A stretch of 64,000 nucleotides of DNA from a virus (IMGVR_UViG_3300030108_004965:62001-126000), one strand, 5' to 3'; counted from the first letter of the stretch, positions 45,835 to 54,766 are shown. The notes: generated by a model from the sequence alone, not told the origin. Numbers and translations are program-made.

Positions 45835-46724
45835 TATAATTCCTCTAGTAATTTTTTAATGTCTAAACCAGCGCAATCAATCTTTCGCTTGGTCAAATGA
45901 TAATGGCTTATAAAGCCTTCAAAGCGCCCTTCAGAGGCTTTCTTGCTCACCTTGGTGTTCGTATTGCCTGCACGATCTAAAGGTGCCTGAAGGGGTATCC
46001 CCGTGCATTTATGAACGGCTTTCATGAGCGCCTTTAGGGCTTCGATTTGCACAGGATAGAAGCCGAGATGTTCTGGTAGTTTCTTGCCATGAACGTGTGC
46101 ATCTGTGATGATTGGGCGTGGACCGAAGTCTCGCTTCTCATACCAAGATTGATACTTTGTGTAATAGGCATTGCTTATCTCAACACCAACGGATCGGTCG
46201 TTCCAAACTTTACCTCCGGCATGCCAAGCAATGTCGTTCATATCCATAAACTGATAGATTGTACCATCGTTGTCGATTGAAAAGTGGACAGAGATTCCAC
46301 GCTTGGTGAGAACTCTATAGCAGGATTCTGCTGATAGACATACATCCCAATGACACACAAAGAACTTTGGATCTCTTTTGTACTTAGACTTTTTCCATCC
46401 GCTTCTTAATTTTAGACCTCCGCCTTCAAAAAACAACTTGACCTTTGGCCAGTCGATTGGAAAATACTCCGAGTTGTATATAATAAATGATTCCGTATTG
46501 TCCTTATGTCCCATAGGGGCATGCTCGTCCCAGTTGGCAATTCGTTGTGTATAGATTCTACGATATGTTGCAGGTCCGCAAAGACCGTCTGCTGTTATTT
46601 TATGTTCTTTTTGAAACTTTTCAATGGCAGCGACAAGTTTTTCACCATGCTTGTTGCAACCAAACCATTCCGGAGTCCATCCTAGTTTTGCGGCAGAGCC
46701 TTCATTATAAAAAATCTTATCCAT
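45834..46724 (-). CDS. Endolysin: peptidoglycan-binding plus amidase_2 domain
   Basis: 296 aa. Residues 10-58 form a peptidoglycan-binding repeat (FQKEHKITADGLCGPATYRR). From about 115 an N-acetylmuramoyl-L-alanine amidase follows: CHWDV (His125), VHFSIDNDGTIYQFMD, AWHAGG (His168), SVGVEIS and ISHYHLTKRKIDCAG (His276, Cys284). The His-His-Cys set matches T7-lysozyme-type zinc amidases. It cleaves the glycan-peptide link of peptidoglycan at lysis. No signal peptide is present, so a holin is needed. Confidence 0.92.
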   Translation of the reverse strand: MDKIFYNEGSAAKLGWTPEWFGCNKHGEKLVAAIEKFQKEHKITADGLCGPATYRRIYTQRIANWDEHAPMGHKDNTESFIIYNSEYFPIDWPKVKLFFEGGGLKLRSGWKKSKYKRDPKFFVCHWDVCLSAESCYRVLTKRGISVHFSIDNDGTIYQFMDMNDIAWHAGGKVWNDRSVGVEISNAYYTKYQSWYEKRDFGPRPIITDAHVHGKKLPEHLGFYPVQIEALKALMKAVHKCTGIPLQAPLDRAGNTNTKVSKKASEGRFEGFISHYHLTKRKIDCAGLDIKKLLEEL

Positions 46725-47360
46725 CTATAGCACCTCGTCTGCCATGCCTCTTTCAATAGCCTCATCCGCTGATAAATAAACGTTTGAGTTCTTATTAATT
46801 AGTGTTTGAATCTGTCTTTTTGTCATCGAAGACTCCTCAGACAAACACTGCAAGTATATGTCTTGAAGATGATGCATGTTTTCCACCTCATTTTTCATAT
46901 GCTTAAGGTCTCCCATGTAACCAGCATTGACTGAGTGCAACATGATTTGGCAGTGTTTTCCGAGTTTTCTTTTGCCTTTGGTACCGGCTGCTAAAATTAG
47001 AGTTCCGGCGGACATTACCTTGCCAATGCCAATTGTTTCAATGTCACAAAACTGTTTGCACCAGTTCATAACATCATATACCCCAAACATTTCATGAGCC
47101 GATCCGCCAAAGGTTGAAACATAAATTTTTATATCCTCGGCTCTCTCTGCTTCTGGTTCTTTCTCTTGAGCAAGCACCAAAAGTGCTGAAATTAAGTCTG
47201 CTGTTTTCTCTTCGTTGACCTCTCCAACAAACATAATGCTTCTCTGTTCTGGGCCTTTGCTTAGAGACCCTAGGAGATCTACAACCGTTTGTGTTTCTTG
47301 TTCTCCGACCTCTTCAATTGATGACTCAGATTTTTTTGTTTTCTTTTTTCCAAAATACAT
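46725..47360 (-). CDS. clpP: ClpP-like protease
   Basis: 211 aa with the ClpP fold: FVGEVNEE, IYVSTFGGSAHE, GIGKVMSAGTLILAAG (nucleophile Ser117), QIMLHSVNAG (His142) and VYLSADEAIERGMADEVL. The acidic triad residue, Asp in canonical ClpP, aligns with Asn193. Such variants occur in phage ClpP proteins, which may serve prohead or host protein turnover. An N-terminal Lys/Glu/Thr-rich 25-residue extension could be a propeptide. ClpS and tmRNA are also encoded here; no Clp ATPase is. Confidence 0.9.
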   Translation of the reverse strand: MYFGKKKTKKSESSIEEVGEQETQTVVDLLGSLSKGPEQRSIMFVGEVNEEKTADLISALLVLAQEKEPEAERAEDIKIYVSTFGGSAHEMFGVYDVMNWCKQFCDIETIGIGKVMSAGTLILAAGTKGKRKLGKHCQIMLHSVNAGYMGDLKHMKNEVENMHHLQDIYLQCLSEESSMTKRQIQTLINKNSNVYLSADEAIERGMADEVL

Positions 47361-47372
47361 TTTATCTCCATA

Positions 47373-47399
47373 ATAAAAAAGAGGGGACGAAACCCCTCT
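47373..47399 (-). terminator. Rho-independent terminator
   Basis: Minus strand AGAGGGG-TTTCGT-CCCCTCT then six T, just upstream of clpP. It separates the scaffold-like gene's transcript from clpP and leaves the clpP promoter unidentified. Confidence 0.85.
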
Positions 47400-47434
47400 A
47401 ATTAGATTTGTATAACAAGAATTAATCCTGTTTT

Positions 47435-48016
47435 TTATTTTCGTTGGCTACGAGTATGGCGCTTGTTTCCAAGAGCCTTGTTCATCTTGGCCTCAGCCTT
47501 TTTTGCTTCCAAAAGTCTTTTAGCTACGCGCTTTGCAACTTCTTGCACAATTTCTTTTCTACCGGGACGGTAGTTAATACCTTTGAGAGCCTCAGCAATC
47601 ATTTCTTCTTCCATTGGATCATCGTCCATTGGATCATCACCCATTGGTGCATCGTCCATTGGCTCTTCTTCTGCTCCGGCTGCGGAAGTAATTTGAGATA
47701 GAATGCTTACGGCTTGTTCTAGAACGTCTACATCTTCTCGAGAAAGATCAACATCAGCGGCGCCATCAGCATCCATTTCAATTGCTTCTTCGTCTTCTGC
47801 TGGTAGGTCTCCGCCTTCCATCTCAGCACCCATAGCAACTTCTTCTTCGGCTTCTTCTTGCATTACCTCTTCGTCGTCACGCTTATGGTCCATGCCATAG
47901 CCTTCTTCAACAGTTTCTTCTTCTTCATTTTTGGCATACATTTCATTGATTGGTGAAAGGTTTGCCAATTTTGCAAATCGGCGTACTTGCGCCTCGCTCA
48001 ATATTTTTTTAGCCAT
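47435..48016 (-). CDS. Acidic prohead-core/scaffold-like protein
   Basis: 193 aa, roughly 30% Glu/Asp. It starts MAKKILSEAQVRRFAKLANL, a segment I recall from many marine phage proteins. Acidic low-complexity follows, including tandem PM(G/D)DDPMDDDPMEEE repeats. The end is a basic helix (RKEIVQEVAKRVAKRLLEAK). Charge separation, helices and high Met/Glu content resemble scaffolding or prohead core proteins. This is inference from composition. Confidence 0.65.
   Translation of the reverse strand: MAKKILSEAQVRRFAKLANLSPINEMYAKNEEEETVEEGYGMDHKRDDEEVMQEEAEEEVAMGAEMEGGDLPAEDEEAIEMDADGAADVDLSREDVDVLEQAVSILSQITSAAGAEEEPMDDAPMGDDPMDDDPMEEEMIAEALKGINYRPGRKEIVQEVAKRVAKRLLEAKKAEAKMNKALGNKRHTRSQRK
47588..47663 (-). 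repeat. Short in-frame tandem repeats
   Basis: About four 15-nt units of the type CATCGTCCATTGGAT code for the (D/E)DxPM repeats of the acidic protein. Confidence 0.7.
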
Positions 48017-48083
48017 AGTATTTCTCCTTAAAGCCTTTTTTCATTATAAATAGGATTAAAAATAATAAAAGAACACAATGAAA

Positions 48084-48431
48084 TCAAATTTCTGGGTGCT
48101 CTTTTGCTATAATATCAAAAATGTCATCTATCTCATCTTCAACAAAGCCAAAATCTTTTAATAATTCCTCAGACTTTTCTTGATCTTTTTTGATTTTTTC
48201 GCGTTGGATCTTTGACTGCTTTCCTTCAGCTTCCTTGTAATGATTGATAAACATTTCCATAACAGGATCCTTTTCAACAACCGCCTGCACACAGGCTCTG
48301 AGAAATTCTGATTGTGTCATGCTGTGATATTGCATACGTATTTTAAAATCTGCATGCAGAGTGTCTTTTGCATAAAATGTGAATTTCTTAGTGTCCTTGG
48401 CGTACTTATTTGGCATCTTTATCTTTGACAT
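48084..48431 (-). CDS. Possible ribbon-helix-helix protein
   Basis: 115 aa. KKFTFYAKDTLHADFKIRMQ then YHSMTQSEFLRACVQAVVE looks like a strand followed by two helices, as in ribbon-helix-helix DNA-binding proteins. A Lys/Glu coiled-coil C-terminus follows. It overlaps the 48406 gene. It is one of two candidate regulators in the window. Confidence 0.58.
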   Translation of the reverse strand: MSKIKMPNKYAKDTKKFTFYAKDTLHADFKIRMQYHSMTQSEFLRACVQAVVEKDPVMEMFINHYKEAEGKQSKIQREKIKKDQEKSEELLKDFGFVEDEIDDIFDIIAKEHPEI

Positions 48432-48681
48432 CCTGTATGATTTTTTGTGCTGTATTCCAACAATCTGGACAATACAGTCTTACTATCTTTTCTTCCTCTT
48501 TAACAACTACATTCCAAGTTTTAACCATCTGTTTATCTTTGTTATCGTAGGGAGCAAGACAAGCAGAACATTGATCCGGTAGAAGATCAAACAAGCCTAC
48601 TATTTTATCTATTTCTTTGTTAGGTTTGTGACCTTTTTTTTTCTTAGATTTTTGCGCTGCTCGTCTTTGTGCCCTATTCAT
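48406..48681 (-). CDS. Zinc-ribbon protein
   Basis: 91 aa: MNRAQRRAAQKSKKKKGHKP, LPDQCSACLAPYD and VRLYCPDCWNTAQ, giving CxxC...CxxC. The basic head suggests RNA or DNA contact. A similar protein occurs in marine T4-like phages, to my recollection. AGGAG precedes the ATG. Confidence 0.76.
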   Translation of the reverse strand: MNRAQRRAAQKSKKKKGHKPNKEIDKIVGLFDLLPDQCSACLAPYDNKDKQMVKTWNVVVKEEEKIVRLYCPDCWNTAQKIIQDVKDKDAK

Positions 48682-48983
48682 TATTTCTCCTTTCTTAAGT
48701 TATCATAAATGTCGATCAGTGCATCAATGTCAACATCATTTTTAAGCAGACGATAAGCCCGAACAGTTAGGCTGATGTCTTCTTTTGTTAACCAACCGCT
48801 GTCAATGTAGTCAGCCTTCAGTTCACGCTTTTGTTCTTTGAATGGCTCCATCGCATCTTCTAGTGCCTTCATTGACTTGATGTAGTCAGCCATGTGCTGC
48901 TCTTTTGTTTTAAAGCAAGCCTCTTCGTAGTCCTCAACAATTTCAGTTGGGTTATTAGTATATACTTCAAATTTAGTCATCAT
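48681..48983 (-). CDS. Hypothetical helical protein (100 aa)
   Basis: MMTKFEVYTNNPTEIVEDYE, then helices EEACFKTKEQHMADYIKSMK and SLTVRAYRLLKNDVDIDALI. It overlaps both neighbours. No family is assigned. Confidence 0.7.
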   Translation of the reverse strand: MMTKFEVYTNNPTEIVEDYEEACFKTKEQHMADYIKSMKALEDAMEPFKEQKRELKADYIDSGWLTKEDISLTVRAYRLLKNDVDIDALIDIYDNLRKEK

Positions 48984-49200
48984 CTTGTTCCTCCACTATT
49001 TCTTCAATTTGATTATGATTATATTGTACTCCCAGATAATCCATTAATGAACCGGGATCTTGAAACTCTACTGTTTCCAAAATATCTTCTTCTATAAAGA
49101 TTTCCATGTTACCAACTTCATTTCTGCTGATTCCATAAATTTGTGATGGATTTATCCACCAGTCTTCTCCATCTACTGTTTTAATTAATACAAAAGTCAT
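48973..49200 (-). CDS. FlbD-like small protein
   Basis: 75 aa: MTFVLIKTVDGEDWWINPSQ then IYGISRNEVGNMEIFIEED, with an acidic tail. The INPSQI segment matches the next gene, suggesting tandem duplication. Confidence 0.7.
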   Translation of the reverse strand: MTFVLIKTVDGEDWWINPSQIYGISRNEVGNMEIFIEEDILETVEFQDPGSLMDYLGVQYNHNQIEEIVEEQDDD

Positions 49201-49201
49201 G

Positions 49202-49411
49202 TTAACCTCCTATTAATGAATGACTTGATGCTCTTTGTATGTAATCAAGAGCATGATCAATTGTTGTAAATTGTGTTCTAATGGTCGGGCCACCAGATAA
49301 AGAGATTATTACATCTTTGCTTCCACTGGAGCAGTACCATATTTGTGCTATTTGATTAGGGTTCACTAAAACTACCTCGCCACTGTTAGCAGTTATTTGT
49401 ATCATTCTCAT
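49202..49411 (-). CDS. FlbD-like small protein
   Basis: 69 aa: MRMIQITANSGEVVLVNPNQ then IAQIWYCSSGSKDVIISLSG. VNPNQIAQIW corresponds to INPSQIYGIS in the neighbour. AGGAGG supports the start. Function unknown. Confidence 0.72.
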   Translation of the reverse strand: MRMIQITANSGEVVLVNPNQIAQIWYCSSGSKDVIISLSGGPTIRTQFTTIDHALDYIQRASSHSLIGG

Positions 49412-49517
49412 TATATCCTCCTATTTTTGATTTAATGTATAATCCCACAAAAGGGATTGATGATGCCGCAGCAAAAAGAATGTTCCATTCGCCATGACAG
49501 TTTAAAAAATGTTGCAT
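49386..49517 (-). CDS. Small membrane protein (43 aa)
   Basis: ATG 49517 with GGAGG 4 nt upstream overlaps the methyltransferase stop. MQHFLNCHGEWNILFAAASS then IPFVGLYIKSKIGG: one hydrophobic segment. It overlaps the start of 49411 by 26 nt, and the shared sequence carries that gene's ribosome-binding site. Confidence 0.5.
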   Translation of the reverse strand: MQHFLNCHGEWNILFAAASSIPFVGLYIKSKIGGYNENDTNNC

Positions 49518-50527
49518 CATACCTCCAACTTAAAATTTTTTAACCCAAACCACTTATTTAACTCATAATTTATCTCTTGAATCGACAAGGCTTGCACATA
49601 AGCAACGTTATTATAGTATTTTGAAAAATCTATCTTTCTTAGCGCATCCTTGACATCTTCTCTATCGATTTTTAAATACATTGTTGTGGTTTTAGCCTCG
49701 ACAGAGGGTTCTGTAATCTCGCGGCATTTGCCACAAGAGTGTCCAAAAACAATTATTTCAAAATTAGCACCTTTAACAAAATCTGGTCTGTTGACTTTCA
49801 CCTTTTCATAACAGTCTGTTTCAAATGGTACATATTTACCATCTATGAACTCAAACAGTTCTTTCTTAATTTTCTTATGTGATATAACCTTTTTCTGCTT
49901 TGGTGTAATTTTTTTAATAAGTTTGTGGTCCGGTATCTTAATCGTCTTACGTTTCTTTTTCTTTCGCTGCCAGATTTGAAATACAGTATTTAATACATCC
50001 GCTTCTTTGCTTGTTCCATCTGGAAGATAAAAACAATTTTTGGGCATTTCTATATCAGAAATCAAATGATAGTGGCGGTCTAATGAATTGTGCACTGTCC
50101 ATTTTCTCCAAGACTTTGGCACAAGATAACAAATATACTCACAGTGAGTTGTAGCATGTTCAAAAAACTGTTTTGCCAAAGAACTCGCCCTCCCAAAGGG
50201 AGGGTTCGTTATGGAGATAAGATCATTATGATCAGAAAAATTAGTTTTAAGATAGTTACCTTTTTTTACCAAAGGGTGTTTGGGCTCAATGTCATATGAG
50301 ATTATGTTACTGGTTGGTACACCAATCCGTTGGAAGCCTTTTATGAACTCACCAGTGCCTCCACAGGGCTCCAATAAAGTCTTGCCTTTTAAATCAATGT
50401 GCTTTTGTACTTCTGCTAGGCAAAGATCAACTACGTCTACATTTGTATAGTATTGTTCTTTCCCTGTCGTTCTAGTGTTCGCATAAGATTGTTTATTTTT
50501 GTGTCCTGCCTTAACATTGTTGCTCAT
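49517..50527 (-). CDS. DNA adenine methyltransferase of a putative R-M pair
   Basis: 336 aa. Motif I LLEPCGGTGEFI (51-62) binds S-adenosylmethionine, and TNPPFGR (NPPF at 108-111) is the catalytic motif of N6-adenine methyltransferases. The C-terminal half is basic and has a possible CxxC (HSCGKCREI) recognition part. A PD-(D/E)XK protein is encoded immediately upstream with a 17-nt overlap. Together they look like a compact type II restriction-modification system. The recognition site cannot be deduced. Confidence 0.85.
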   Translation of the reverse strand: MSNNVKAGHKNKQSYANTRTTGKEQYYTNVDVVDLCLAEVQKHIDLKGKTLLEPCGGTGEFIKGFQRIGVPTSNIISYDIEPKHPLVKKGNYLKTNFSDHNDLISITNPPFGRASSLAKQFFEHATTHCEYICYLVPKSWRKWTVHNSLDRHYHLISDIEMPKNCFYLPDGTSKEADVLNTVFQIWQRKKKKRKTIKIPDHKLIKKITPKQKKVISHKKIKKELFEFIDGKYVPFETDCYEKVKVNRPDFVKGANFEIIVFGHSCGKCREITEPSVEAKTTTMYLKIDREDVKDALRKIDFSKYYNNVAYVQALSIQEINYELNKWFGLKNFKLEV

Positions 50528-51185
50528 TTATAGCCTCCAATTTCTTACATAAGTTTGATGTATCCACTTCCAGATACGGCCAGTTTATTTTTTTCTTTTG
50601 TTCTTTTCCGTTGCCATCTGTCCACTTGTGATCATAACTCTTGGTGTGCGGACCACATTCAGAAATTAGATTGTCTGTTAAAACAGAAGTCTCTACGAAG
50701 ATTATACGAATGTCTTCTAGGTTTGCTATGGATTTCATACCACAAGTTTCAGTTAACATATAATAATCATCGTGATAAGAGGATTCAAAAACAATCTTCT
50801 TCATTGCCTCGAGGGTTTGATCACTTTGCTTAAGGGCTGTTATGCCTCCATTACTAGCAAAAAACTTAGAAGCGCCTGTTCTAATTGGCTTTAGATTATT
50901 GAACTCACTGGTGGTGAAACCTTTTAGTTCGAGCGTCTTTTTGCCCCAATAAAGATCAGGCTCAGAGTTACCTTGTCCTCCAACTGTTATTTGTCCACTA
51001 GAAAGGATGGCTATAATTTTTTGAAACCAATAGTGGTTCACTCTTCCGTTAGTTATAATAGTATCAACATACTTTTGCATTATCTGCAAGCCACGAACAA
51101 ACTCGTTGTATTGTTGTATTGCTTCCTTTGAAGCATGCTTCTTTAGTTGTCCGATTGTAAAGATTTTGTTAACAAAGTTTTTCAT
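50511..51185 (-). CDS. Putative PD-(D/E)XK restriction endonuclease
   Basis: 224 aa. SEPDLYWGKKTLELKGF contains P76-D77 and E86-L87-K88, the PD...ExK metal-binding core, after a helical N-terminus. A conserved-looking ETCGMKSI and RIIFVETSVL follow. No other domain is visible, as usual for small type II enzymes. Pairing with an adjacent adenine methyltransferase strengthens the call. It has its own sigma70 promoter, so nuclease and methylase are co-transcribed, nuclease first. Alternatively it could be a repair or degradation nuclease. Confidence 0.68.
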   Translation of the reverse strand: MKNFVNKIFTIGQLKKHASKEAIQQYNEFVRGLQIMQKYVDTIITNGRVNHYWFQKIIAILSSGQITVGGQGNSEPDLYWGKKTLELKGFTTSEFNNLKPIRTGASKFFASNGGITALKQSDQTLEAMKKIVFESSYHDDYYMLTETCGMKSIANLEDIRIIFVETSVLTDNLISECGPHTKSYDHKWTDGNGKEQKKKINWPYLEVDTSNLCKKLEAINEQQC

Positions 51186-51217
51186 ATTGTCCTCCTATGA
51201 TTCTTTATTATGTTTAT

Positions 51218-51246
51218 AATATAACTGGTTTTTGATCAGTTGTCAA
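51218..51246 (-). promoter_or_regulatory. Sigma70-type promoter
   Basis: TTGACA (51241-51246), 17 bp, TATATT (51218-51223). Drives the endonuclease-methyltransferase pair. Confidence 0.85.
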
Positions 51247-51252
51247 GTTTTT

Positions 51253-54200
51253 TTATCCAATCATCATCCATTTTTTGTCAACAGCACCGTAGGTTGAGAA
51301 TCCCCAAGTTTCATTATACTTTGGATATTTCAAAACGTATGGTTTATTAAGAAAAATCAGATCCTTTTGAGGATTAACTCCCCAGCACCTAAGTCTAGTG
51401 ACTTCTGAATTTGAATCAATGACATCAATTGTATAAAACCACTTTCCATTCTTAGATTTTTTAGAACTAAGTTTAATTGGAATACACCAAGCCATCCCCA
51501 AGTCAGGATCAAATTCCGATAGTGGTGGAATCATGTATTGATCTATTATTTTATTGGATCTTTCAGTCATTACCATGTTGATAGGATAAATGCCTGTGAG
51601 AGTTTGTGTGTTCTGGATTATCTCTGCGGTTGAAAAGGAACCCTCTGGTCTGTAAGACTCAATGTTTTCGTTTAGTTTCTTCTTGTTCTTAGGTTTGTCA
51701 ACCACGACGGCAGACCAAAAATGTTTGTCACCAGTAAACCTACTATCAATGAGATCATCCATCGCAGAGGCTCTACAAAGGGCATCCAAGGACTTCTTGT
51801 TGAGTTTCCTTGCTACTACCCCACCATCAAAAAGAAGTTGCTCTACGGACGCAAATGGGCGCTTCTCGATGATTTCATCAATGGCTGCGTCGCCAAGACC
51901 CTTGATCGTTGTCAACGGTGCAATAAGCGTTTCATCATCTTGTGGAGTCCAACGTCTTCCGGAAGTATTGATATTCAATGGCTTGATTGTGTAGCCCCAA
52001 GATTTTGCGATGTTGATTGCCGCTTCTTTGCGAGACTCCGGCTCTTTGTCCAAGAATGCACAAGCCCACTCAGCGTTATAGTATGTAGCCAGCCAAGCAG
52101 TCTGGTAAGAAATCATAGAGTAAGCGACGGCGTGAGACTTATTGAAACCATAGCCAGAGAAGTATTCAAACTTCTGCCACATGTCTTCTGCTGATCTTTT
52201 GCTCATTCCTTTCTCAATACAGCCTTCAACAAACTTATGAAGAATCTCTTCTTTCTTTGCTTGCTTTGAGGCATCAAGACCTTTCTTAGTTAACAGTTTG
52301 CGTAGTAAATTAGCATCATCAAGGCTAATGCCTTTACCAAGGCGGTTCGCAAGAAGAGCGATCTGCTCCTGAAATATAAGGAATCCTCTTGTTTCTCTTG
52401 TAAGTTCTTCGACGATTTCATTTTCATACTTTATTGATAACGGGTCTTTGACGGCTTGTACGTAGGCTTTGTCAACACCAGCAGACAAAGGGCCGGGGCG
52501 ATAAATACTCGTAATAGCAGAGATGTCGATGATTGACTTTGGCTGCGCTCTTTTGGAAAGGTTTTGTGCTCCCTTCTCTGTGAATTGGAATATACCCATC
52601 CACTTTCCCGCTTGGAAAATGTTCTTATAAACTTCTTTATCATTTAAATTAATTACATCCGGATGAAGATTTTCATCATAATACTTTTTAACGTCCTCGA
52701 AGGTCGGGGACTCAACACCATGGTGTCGTTGGAGAATACGCTCAATGCATTCCTCCATCATTCTAAGGGTTGCTAAGCCTAAAATGTCAAACTTAATAAA
52801 GCCCATAGGCTCAAGTTGTCTTACGTTCTGTCCTTCAGACCAAGGAGTCTGTCTCACACCCTTAGAGGCAATAAGGGGCATATACTTGTCTAGGTCTGCA
52901 CCAATCACCACACCACCGGCATGACGAGAAGTAGAGCGTACTTGTCCCATTAAACCTTCGACATGAGACTTGACCTTTGGGTGTTCAATAAAAAACTTTT
53001 GCAGAGTCTCAGAGAACTCACACACTTCTTCAAAGGTCGGAGTATAAACCCCAGCACGAATACCGTGCTTCTTCTTAGCAAGCGGAGTTGCTTCCTTAAG
53101 CATGGTATTTGTGACCTTGTTCACATCTGCAAATGGTATGTCATAGAACTTTGAAATGTCTTTGATTAATGATTTCAATTGTAAAGTATTGAAATTAGAG
53201 ATAGGAACTACAGTGTTAGAGCCCCATTCATCAATAAGTATTTCTTTAAGCACCATAGGATCAGAAACATCGTAATCAATGTCAGGATAATCCGTGGCGT
53301 CCGCTCTGAGGAAACGAGAAAAAAGGAGACCATACTTAATAGGATCCACTTGTGTAATACCCAGTGCATAAGCCACCAGCGATCCTGCTGCTGATCCTCT
53401 TCCGGGTCCTGCGAGTTGTACTTCATTTGTTTTATCCGTAATTGACTTCATAGTCAAGAAATATTTTGAGAATCCTCTGTCTGATATAACTTCCAATTCA
53501 TGCTTTAGTCTATCGGCGTACTCCACCCAAGTGGCTGACCCTCGTTTAACAGAACGCGATGCCAGAATTTTAAATAAGCCCTCGAAGGATAGTTGAGCCA
53601 AGTATTCTGCAGGGTGATGGCCAGCAGGTACGACAAAATCAGGCAAGCGTACAGTGTTATCAGGGAGAAAATCATCAATCCTTTCAAAAGCAATACGGAC
53701 CGTTTCCAGCATCGATTGGCGAACGATTTCGTCATCGTAAGGAACATCGGTATGTATGATGTTTGTATATCGTTTATAATCGGCCCACATCTGTTCGCCG
53801 TTCTTTGGATAAAGCTCATAACCAATCTCGTCCACGTTATCAGGTAGTTCATCAGACATCCATTCCGGTTTACCCTTGCCGAGCCAACCTATTTTCTTAT
53901 ATAGTTCTCGATCGTTCCAAGCATCAGGCGTTGGATAATGAGAGTCACATGTTGATATCAAAGGAATGCCAAACTCTTTGTGCATCTGAATGACATAGCG
54001 ATTCAGTTCGTGTTGTTCCGGAATGGCATTCCATTGCAGTTCTCCATACCATCTATCACCAAAGATGTCTAGCATCTTTACTGTCATGTCTCGCATGGCT
54101 TGCTTGACAGCCCTAGGGCCTTCTTCACGATGCTCCCAGTAACAACCGGCATAGATACCACCAAGACAAGCAGAAGCGGCAATGATACCCTCATTGTGCT

Positions 54201-54708
54201 TCTCTAATAGATCAAAATCAATACGAGGCTTACGATAGAAGTTATCGCCGTGATAAGATTCTGAAACCAACTTGAAAATGTTATTCAAGCCAGTCTGGTT
54301 CATTGCAAGTAGAACAATGTGTCTCTTGCGGTTTAGTTCTGATTTAGATGCAGACTTGGATTCCGCTTCGTTCTCGACGGTTGTTCCGGAGCGAGCGTCG
54401 TCAATGTTTTTAGACTTATCTTTGTCTGCTCTGTGTTCTTCAAGTTTAAGTTTCCATTCCGCAACGGACTCGATAAAATATGCTTCAACACCAAAGATGG
54501 GCTTGAAGTCTTTACCTTCTTTCTTCATTCGCTTGGCGTGAAGAACTTGGTAAGCCAGACCATTCATGTTCCCGTGGTCTGTTAATGCAAGGGCTCTGCT
54601 TCCATTGTTATAAGCAAAGTCCATATGGTCTTGTGGATATCCAAATCCATCGAAAGGGGATCCAACCCCAGAATGAGCGTGTAGCCCAACAAAGTCAATC
54701 TTATTCAT
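51253..54708 (-). CDS. dnaE: DNA polymerase III alpha subunit (family C)
   Basis: 1151 aa, close to E. coli DnaE (1160). N-terminal PHP domain: GLHAHSGVGS (8-17), TDHGN (43-47), FGVEAYF. Palm: AGPGRGSAAGS (about 433-443) and YPDIDYDVSD (about 474-482) with the catalytic Asp pair. Fingers: YRPGPLSAGVD and FQEQI. A helix-hairpin-helix TIKGLGDAAIDEII and an OB-like end (KWFYTIDVIDS) follow. This is a full replicative polymerase rather than a fragment. ATG 54708 has GGAGG; the frame opens 12 nt earlier. Family C polymerases are uncommon in phages compared with families A and B. Confidence 0.97.
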   Translation of the reverse strand: MNKIDFVGLHAHSGVGSPFDGFGYPQDHMDFAYNNGSRALALTDHGNMNGLAYQVLHAKRMKKEGKDFKPIFGVEAYFIESVAEWKLKLEEHRADKDKSKNIDDARSGTTVENEAESKSASKSELNRKRHIVLLAMNQTGLNNIFKLVSESYHGDNFYRKPRIDFDLLEKHNEGIIAASACLGGIYAGCYWEHREEGPRAVKQAMRDMTVKMLDIFGDRWYGELQWNAIPEQHELNRYVIQMHKEFGIPLISTCDSHYPTPDAWNDRELYKKIGWLGKGKPEWMSDELPDNVDEIGYELYPKNGEQMWADYKRYTNIIHTDVPYDDEIVRQSMLETVRIAFERIDDFLPDNTVRLPDFVVPAGHHPAEYLAQLSFEGLFKILASRSVKRGSATWVEYADRLKHELEVISDRGFSKYFLTMKSITDKTNEVQLAGPGRGSAAGSLVAYALGITQVDPIKYGLLFSRFLRADATDYPDIDYDVSDPMVLKEILIDEWGSNTVVPISNFNTLQLKSLIKDISKFYDIPFADVNKVTNTMLKEATPLAKKKHGIRAGVYTPTFEEVCEFSETLQKFFIEHPKVKSHVEGLMGQVRSTSRHAGGVVIGADLDKYMPLIASKGVRQTPWSEGQNVRQLEPMGFIKFDILGLATLRMMEECIERILQRHHGVESPTFEDVKKYYDENLHPDVINLNDKEVYKNIFQAGKWMGIFQFTEKGAQNLSKRAQPKSIIDISAITSIYRPGPLSAGVDKAYVQAVKDPLSIKYENEIVEELTRETRGFLIFQEQIALLANRLGKGISLDDANLLRKLLTKKGLDASKQAKKEEILHKFVEGCIEKGMSKRSAEDMWQKFEYFSGYGFNKSHAVAYSMISYQTAWLATYYNAEWACAFLDKEPESRKEAAINIAKSWGYTIKPLNINTSGRRWTPQDDETLIAPLTTIKGLGDAAIDEIIEKRPFASVEQLLFDGGVVARKLNKKSLDALCRASAMDDLIDSRFTGDKHFWSAVVVDKPKNKKKLNENIESYRPEGSFSTAEIIQNTQTLTGIYPINMVMTERSNKIIDQYMIPPLSEFDPDLGMAWCIPIKLSSKKSKNGKWFYTIDVIDSNSEVTRLRCWGVNPQKDLIFLNKPYVLKYPKYNETWGFSTYGAVDKKWMMIG

Positions 54709-54737
54709 GTTGTCCTCCATGATTGTATTATGTTTAT

Positions 54738-54766
54738 AATATAACGTGTTGTTGTTTAGTTGTCAA
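54738..54766 (-). promoter_or_regulatory. Sigma70-type promoter for dnaE
   Basis: TTGACA (54761-54766), 17 bp, TATATT (54738-54743). Confidence 0.85.
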
